Source: Bacteroidota bacterium (GTDB lineage: Bacteria; Bacteroidota; Bacteroidia; Chitinophagales; Saprospiraceae). Taken from it: DNA of 40,676 nucleotides. A program made the translations under genes and the position numbers. Where the stretch lies: positions 1-40,676 of the forward strand of contig JAKQLF010000373.1 of the NCBI GenBank assembly GCA_029567325.1. Reading direction: 5' to 3'. The notes below the pieces were generated by a model, which saw only the letters and a program-made list of their open reading frames with translations, had not been told where the DNA came from and did no database searches. Shown one piece after another: positions 37,061-40,676 of this stretch (position 1 is the first letter of the stretch; the number at the start of each line of letters is the position of its first letter).

Positions 37061-38488
37061 TCAAGCGATATTCTTTTCAATATAATCCACGAGTAAGCGC
37101 ACCCCAAATCCAGTAGCCAATTTGGACTTGGCAATCGCATTATCACCAAATGCTACTCCTGCGATATCCAAGTGTGCCCATTTTGGATGTTCATTCACGA
37201 AAAATTCCAAAAACTTTGCTGCTGTGATGGCACCAACGATGGGTCTGCCATGAAAGTTTTTTATGTCAGCAATGTCTGATTGCATCATTTCGGCGTATTC
37301 TTCCCACATCGGCATTGGCCAACATCGTTCGCCGGTAGCCTCTCCGCTTTCTTTTAATTTTTGGCTCAGTTCCTCATTGTTGGAAAATAAACCTGCTGCA
37401 CTGTAGCCAAGAGCGGAAACTACATTGCCAGTCAATGTAGCTAGATCAATGATTGTTTCTGCTTTTATGTCTTTTACAGCATAAGCCAAAGCGTCAGATA
37501 ATATCAATCTTCCTTCAGCATCTGTGTCTATGATTTCGATGGTTTGGCCGCCATATCCGGTAATGACATCACCGGGTCTGCAGCTATTGGCATCAATGGC
37601 ATTTTCTACAAATGGAACAATAACGGTAATATTGGCTGAAATACCAAGATCATTGGTTAAGAATAAAGCACCAAGGACGGCTGCAGCACCTCCTAAATCA
37701 CTTTTCATATAATGCATGTTGGTATGGTCTTTCAATGAGATTCCTCCTGTGTCAAAAGTGACTCCCTTTCCGATTAAAACCAAATCTATGTTGGTTGTCG
37801 AAGACTTGCCAAAATATGAAATTTTCATTAAGTGACTTCCGTATTTACTCGCTTGGCCTACTGCGGTTATTGCGCCAAAACCCTTATTTGTCAAGTCTTC
37901 GTCACTGACAACCTCGCATGGAAGCCCTCTTTTTTCACATTCATTTTTTACCCAGTTCTTTGCATAATCGGGTGTTTTGACGTTGGGTGGTAAATCAACC
38001 AACTCCATGGCAAATTTCATACAGATTGCAATATTTTCTGCGCGAGCCAATATCGCTTCATTCAATTTTTCTCCACAAATGGTGTGTACTCTGTGGTCTG
38101 TTTTTTGATCTTTTTTGAATAATCCTATCTTATATGAAGAAAGAGCAACTGCAATCGAAAGGTCAAGAATTGTTTCTGTGTTTTCTACCACAAAACAAAA
38201 TCCCAATGGCTCATTTCCTCCAATTTTATGAATGAGAGATCTTATAATTTCAATATTTTTAAAGCTTTTTTCTGCTTTATGGATATTGATCAAACAAATT
38301 TGTTTTGCTCCATCTTGGCTGAAAAATGAAATTATTTTCCCTACTTCTTTGGGAAAGTCAGGTAAAGCTGACATTTTGGAAAGCTCCAAGAGGTGATTGG
38401 TACAATCTGGACTATATCCACTTGATGAGGCTACTATGATATGTTTGCACTGCTTAAGGTCGTGCCAGTCACCAAGTTTTGATGTCAT
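37061..38488 (-). CDS. Leucyl aminopeptidase family M17
   Basis: The protein has 475 residues from ATG 38488; a TTG at 38518 would add ten. The N-terminal third is a divergent macro-like domain. The catalytic domain is clear: LIGKGVTFDTGGISLK (metal Lys and Asp), MHYMKSDLGGAAAVLGA, IIDTDAEGRLILSDALAYA (the M17 signature with metal Asp and Glu and catalytic Arg) and TIIDLATLTGNVVSALG. M17 enzymes are cytoplasmic hexamers that remove N-terminal residues using two metal ions. Substrates may be dipeptides or Cys-Gly. The next gene on the same strand is an ATP-grasp ligase, which suggests linked peptide synthesis and breakdown, but this is inference. Confidence 0.92.
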   Translation of the reverse strand: MTSKLGDWHDLKQCKHIIVASSSGYSPDCTNHLLELSKMSALPDFPKEVGKIISFFSQDGAKQICLINIHKAEKSFKNIEIIRSLIHKIGGNEPLGFCFVVENTETILDLSIAVALSSYKIGLFKKDQKTDHRVHTICGEKLNEAILARAENIAICMKFAMELVDLPPNVKTPDYAKNWVKNECEKRGLPCEVVSDEDLTNKGFGAITAVGQASKYGSHLMKISYFGKSSTTNIDLVLIGKGVTFDTGGISLKDHTNMHYMKSDLGGAAAVLGALFLTNDLGISANITVIVPFVENAIDANSCRPGDVITGYGGQTIEIIDTDAEGRLILSDALAYAVKDIKAETIIDLATLTGNVVSALGYSAAGLFSNNEELSQKLKESGEATGERCWPMPMWEEYAEMMQSDIADIKNFHGRPIVGAITAAKFLEFFVNEHPKWAHLDIAGVAFGDNAIAKSKLATGFGVRLLVDYIEKNIA

Positions 38489-38518
38489 TTGATCAATCGA
38501 TTTTTGAATAAAATGCAA

Positions 38519-38982
38519 TATAATATGCCGAAAAACAAAAGAGAAACTTAGCCCTAAAAATTTGCAACAGCAAGCAAGACGACATTTTTTCCTAGACGAA
38601 TTAAATATTATAATTGTTCAACGTTCAATGATTCGGAAGTAATTTAAAACTATACAAACAAAGAAGCGAATATGACCGAAGATGAATGTTCAGAATTGGA
38701 CAACAATCCTCATTCTGTCTGCATTACCATTTTTATTTTATAAAAGTTAGGTCTAATTTCGAAATTTGAAATGAATAAGATGAGAGCAATGTGTACCTAA
38801 TTATTCGAAATATACTCAATCCTAAATAACCGCGTGTTGTTTCGATTTCCGACTATTATCTGCAGACAACATTTACTTCAAAACATCTTTCTACTATTGA
38901 AACAACATGGTGCCCAATTCAACCCCACACTTATGATACAAATTTCTTCTGGCACCTATAGATGACCTTTAGCTTTCGTCTC
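38519..38982. other. Intergenic region between the aminopeptidase and cutA genes
   Basis: About 460 bp with no supported gene on either strand. It should hold the promoter of the M17 aminopeptidase gene, but no -7 element is convincing. A 12-bp palindrome AATTTCGAAATT and a 23-codon ATG frame near 38672 are probably chance. No terminator, tRNA or repeat was recognised. Confidence 0.5.
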
Positions 38983-39321
38983 TCAACTTTCATCTATTTC
39001 TTCCGAACTATCATTTATGGCATTAGCAACCCACATAAAATAGGAATGATTGCAAGAGACCTTCCAACGGGCGATACAGGGCACTTCATAGGGATGTAAC
39101 TCCAAAATTTTGTTTTCCAATGCTTCCTCTTTTGTTGGGAGGGTTTTCATAAAGATGATGAATTCTGCTTCTGTGGTGAAGGCATTTTCCCAGATATAAG
39201 AACTTTTTGCAGGAAACACATTCCCACAAGCAATTAATCTTGCTTCAATCAGTTGAGCAATAAGCTTTTGTGCTATTTGTTCATCTGGACAAGGAACATA
39301 AAAACACAAAAGCTCATGCAT
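38983..39321 (-). CDS. cutA: Divalent-cation tolerance protein CutA
   Basis: This 112-residue protein has the CutA1 size. It matches in FYVPCPDEQIAQKLIAQLIE, ARLIACGNVFPAKSSYIWEN, EAEFIIFMKTLPTKEEALEN and ILELHPYEVPCIARWKV, which together are characteristic of the family. CutA1 is a very stable ferredoxin-like trimer linked to copper tolerance in E. coli; its biochemical role is unclear. It lies 11 bp after pfkA on the same strand and is probably translated from the same message. Confidence 0.93.
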   Translation of the reverse strand: MHELLCFYVPCPDEQIAQKLIAQLIEARLIACGNVFPAKSSYIWENAFTTEAEFIIFMKTLPTKEEALENKILELHPYEVPCIARWKVSCNHSYFMWVANAINDSSEEIDES

Positions 39322-39332
39322 GTTTTTGTATT

Positions 39333-40319
39333 TTAGATGGCCAAGATGTGGGCCATGTCTATCAGTTCTTTGTTGAGGGCTTTGGTCTTGGTGATGGCAT
39401 CCTCAAACTTAGTGTAAGTGATGTGGTCATTTACAATGCCGATGGCAACATTTTTCTTTCCATGGATCAATGCTTCTACTGCGGCATGACCCAACCTGCT
39501 GGCCAAAACTCGATCAGCACAAGTAGGTGATCCGCCTCTTTGTAAGTGCCCGATGACAGAAACTTTCGTATCGAACTCAGGTGCTTTTTCTTTGACAATT
39601 TTTGCCAATTCATCTGCATTGCCGCTCAGATTGCCTTCCGCAACAATGACTAAGTTGAATAACTTATGCCTCTTCGCTGAAATACGTAATTCTGAAATTA
39701 GATCCTCTACTGAGTTTGCCATTTCAGGTAGAAAAACATTACTTGCACCTGTACCAATGGCAGTATGTAGCGCAATATATCCAGAATGCCTACCCATCAC
39801 TTCGATAAAAAATAGCCTATTGTGAGAATCTGCCGTGTCCCTTATTTTATCAACGGCTTCCATGGCAGTATTGATTGCTGTGTCAAAACCGATGGTATAG
39901 TCTGTTCCAAATAAGTCATTGTCTATTGTCCCCGGAAGGCCAACAAATGGTATGTCGTGTTCCTTATTAAAAACAGAAGCACCTGTAAATGTGCCATTTC
40001 CGCCTATGGCAACACAAGCATCGATATCATGAGCTTTCAAAGATTCAATGGCTTTCAACCTACCTTCGACGGTCATAAACTCCTTGCTTCTGGCAGTCTT
40101 AAGAATAGTACCACCTCTTTGCATGATGTTACCCACGTCTCTCAATTCTAATCTTGAAATATCTCCCCTGATCATTCCGTCATAGCCGTTGGCGATACCA
40201 TAAACATGGAGGTCATGATATATAGCTGTCCTGGCTACTGCCCTAATAGCAGCGTTCATCCCCGGTGCGTCACCCCCACTGGTAAATATGGCAATTCTCT
40301 TGATGTTGTTGTTAGTCAT
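39333..40319 (-). CDS. pfkA: ATP-dependent 6-phosphofructokinase
   Basis: At 328 residues this is the usual bacterial PfkA length. It phosphorylates fructose 6-phosphate to fructose 1,6-bisphosphate. Visible are the ATP loop TSGGDAPGMNAAIR, IGGNGTFTGA, the catalytic PGTIDNDLFGTD, VMGRHSGYIALHTAIG, VIVAEGNLSG and HLQRGGSPTCADRVLASRLG. The ATP-binding glycine loops point to an ATP- rather than PPi-dependent enzyme. Its ATG overlaps the 3' end of the upstream kinase-like gene by 8 bp (ATGACTAA), suggesting translational coupling. cutA follows. Confidence 0.96.
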   Translation of the reverse strand: MTNNNIKRIAIFTSGGDAPGMNAAIRAVARTAIYHDLHVYGIANGYDGMIRGDISRLELRDVGNIMQRGGTILKTARSKEFMTVEGRLKAIESLKAHDIDACVAIGGNGTFTGASVFNKEHDIPFVGLPGTIDNDLFGTDYTIGFDTAINTAMEAVDKIRDTADSHNRLFFIEVMGRHSGYIALHTAIGTGASNVFLPEMANSVEDLISELRISAKRHKLFNLVIVAEGNLSGNADELAKIVKEKAPEFDTKVSVIGHLQRGGSPTCADRVLASRLGHAAVEALIHGKKNVAIGIVNDHITYTKFEDAITKTKALNKELIDMAHILAI

Positions 40320-40676
40320 GTATTTGTTTTGTATGATACTTGATCAATCCTTCTGTGGCAGCTTTGAGGACTTGAATCACATTTAAGTGTAATGCAGTGC
40401 AAATTTCTATCAAATAATCCTTAAAAACAAATGACATTGACCCAACAAAGGCAATGTTTTCGTTTTTTTTGTGAAAATTTGGTAGTAGATGTTTATTTAT
40501 AAAAAGTGTAAACCGATCTTTTACCAATTGTTCGGACCAAGGATGAGGACAATTACTGACGAATTTTGAGAAATCTGCCAAGTACCTATTTGGATATGGT
40601 TTTTGATATACATTTTCTAAAACAAAGGCTTTTTCAAGATTGTAGGCCTCCTCAAAAGCTTTACTCAAGCCACTTG
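40312..40676 (-). CDS. N-acetylglucosamine kinase-like (BadF/BadG/BcrA/BcrD ATPase family) protein, C-terminal part
   Basis: Only the last 120 or so codons are in the window; the frame is open through the right edge (the TTG at 40668 is internal). The C terminus reads YPNRYLADFSKFVSNCPHPW, NENIAFVGSMSFVFKDYLIE and GLIKYHTKQ, typical of the Bacteroidota GlcNAc-kinase-like members of the BadF/BadG ASKHA family. Such enzymes phosphorylate GlcNAc for salvage into UDP-GlcNAc or glycolysis. Coupling to pfkA would join amino-sugar entry to glycolysis. The catalytic N-terminal half cannot be checked here. Confidence 0.8.
   Translation of the reverse strand, partial: SGLSKAFEEAYNLEKAFVLENVYQKPYPNRYLADFSKFVSNCPHPWSEQLVKDRFTLFINKHLLPNFHKKNENIAFVGSMSFVFKDYLIEICTALHLNVIQVLKAATEGLIKYHTKQIHD

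Noticed and set aside
37045-37149. N-terminal extension of the ATP-grasp protein
   Set aside because: It overlaps the aminopeptidase gene in another frame; the ATG at 37044 lies 16 bp after that gene's stop and gives a normal fold start.
38672-38743. Tiny ATG ORF of 23 codons between the aminopeptidase and cutA genes
   Set aside because: Too short, no promoter or conservation evidence; a chance open frame in AT-rich DNA.
38756-38767. 12-bp palindrome AATTTCGAAATT
   Set aside because: AT-rich and far from any start codon; expected by chance at this composition.
40416-40431. Sequence resembling the start of the 32-bp repeat (AATCCTTAAAAAC)
   Set aside because: It lies inside the kinase-like coding sequence as a single short match and is probably chance.

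Overview
The window looks like a chromosomal segment from a Bacteroidota bacterium, most likely a member of the Saprospiria/Saprospiraceae; the lineage is an inference. The evidence is: type IX secretion (T9SS) genes porU, porV, a porP/sprF-family gene and gldJ; a large HYR-type surface protein with a T9SS C-terminal sorting domain; low-GC DNA; and repeated -7 elements of the Bacteroidota form TAnnTTTG with no obvious Shine-Dalgarno sequences. No tRNA, rRNA, CRISPR array or complete insertion sequence was seen. One non-coding RNA, the RNase P RNA, is clear.

Layout. 1-3.8 kb: the 3' part of a giant secreted adhesin-like protein with dockerin-like, cohesin-like and T9SS sorting modules. 3.9-5.5 kb: selO on the minus strand. 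5.5-7.2 kb: a small accessory island made of a 5'-truncated gene remnant, four tandem 32-bp repeats and an AAA ATPase/DUF4143 gene. 7.2-9.4 kb: ettA, then rnpB. 9.4-18.4 kb: the T9SS/gliding locus, porU-porV on the minus strand and porP-like, gldJ and murF on the plus strand. 18.4-19.3 kb: a divergent arginase-superfamily protein that seems to have lost its metal ligands. 19.5-22.7 kb: an OmpA-family protein and a dihydrolipoamide acyltransferase (E2). 22.8-24.9 kb: an orphan XRE/HigA-like regulator and a YbiT-like ABC-F ATPase whose second ATP site is degenerate. 25.0-28.1 kb: an ECF sigma factor, a small membrane protein and an S9 oligopeptidase in one apparent operon. 28.4-31.6 kb: a GH3 (NagZ-like) domain fused to a serine beta-lactamase-like domain. 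32.0-35.3 kb: an exported set of a SASA esterase lipoprotein, a Tat-signal enolase-superfamily enzyme and an RraA-family protein. 35.4-35.8 kb: a non-coding 305-bp segment bounded by inverted repeats and rich in hairpins. 35.8-38.5 kb: an M17 aminopeptidase followed closely by an ATP-grasp protein. 39.0 kb to the end: a GlcNAc-kinase-like gene (cut by the window edge), pfkA and cutA in one operon.

How the parts fit. PorU and PorV process and shuttle T9SS cargo, GldJ is a lipoprotein of the same machine, and the large protein at the left edge is a typical cargo. MurF, the NagZ/beta-lactamase fusion and the GlcNAc kinase touch peptidoglycan synthesis and amino-sugar salvage. The RraA/enolase/esterase group suggests processing of a sugar acid or acetylated glycan outside the cytoplasm. 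No single dramatic new system is evident. The best leads are the half-inactivated ABC-F protein, the arginase-fold pseudoenzyme, the 32-bp repeat/ATPase island, the 305-bp structured element, the exported RraA/enolase pair, and a murF promoter that sits in the loop of the gldJ terminator.
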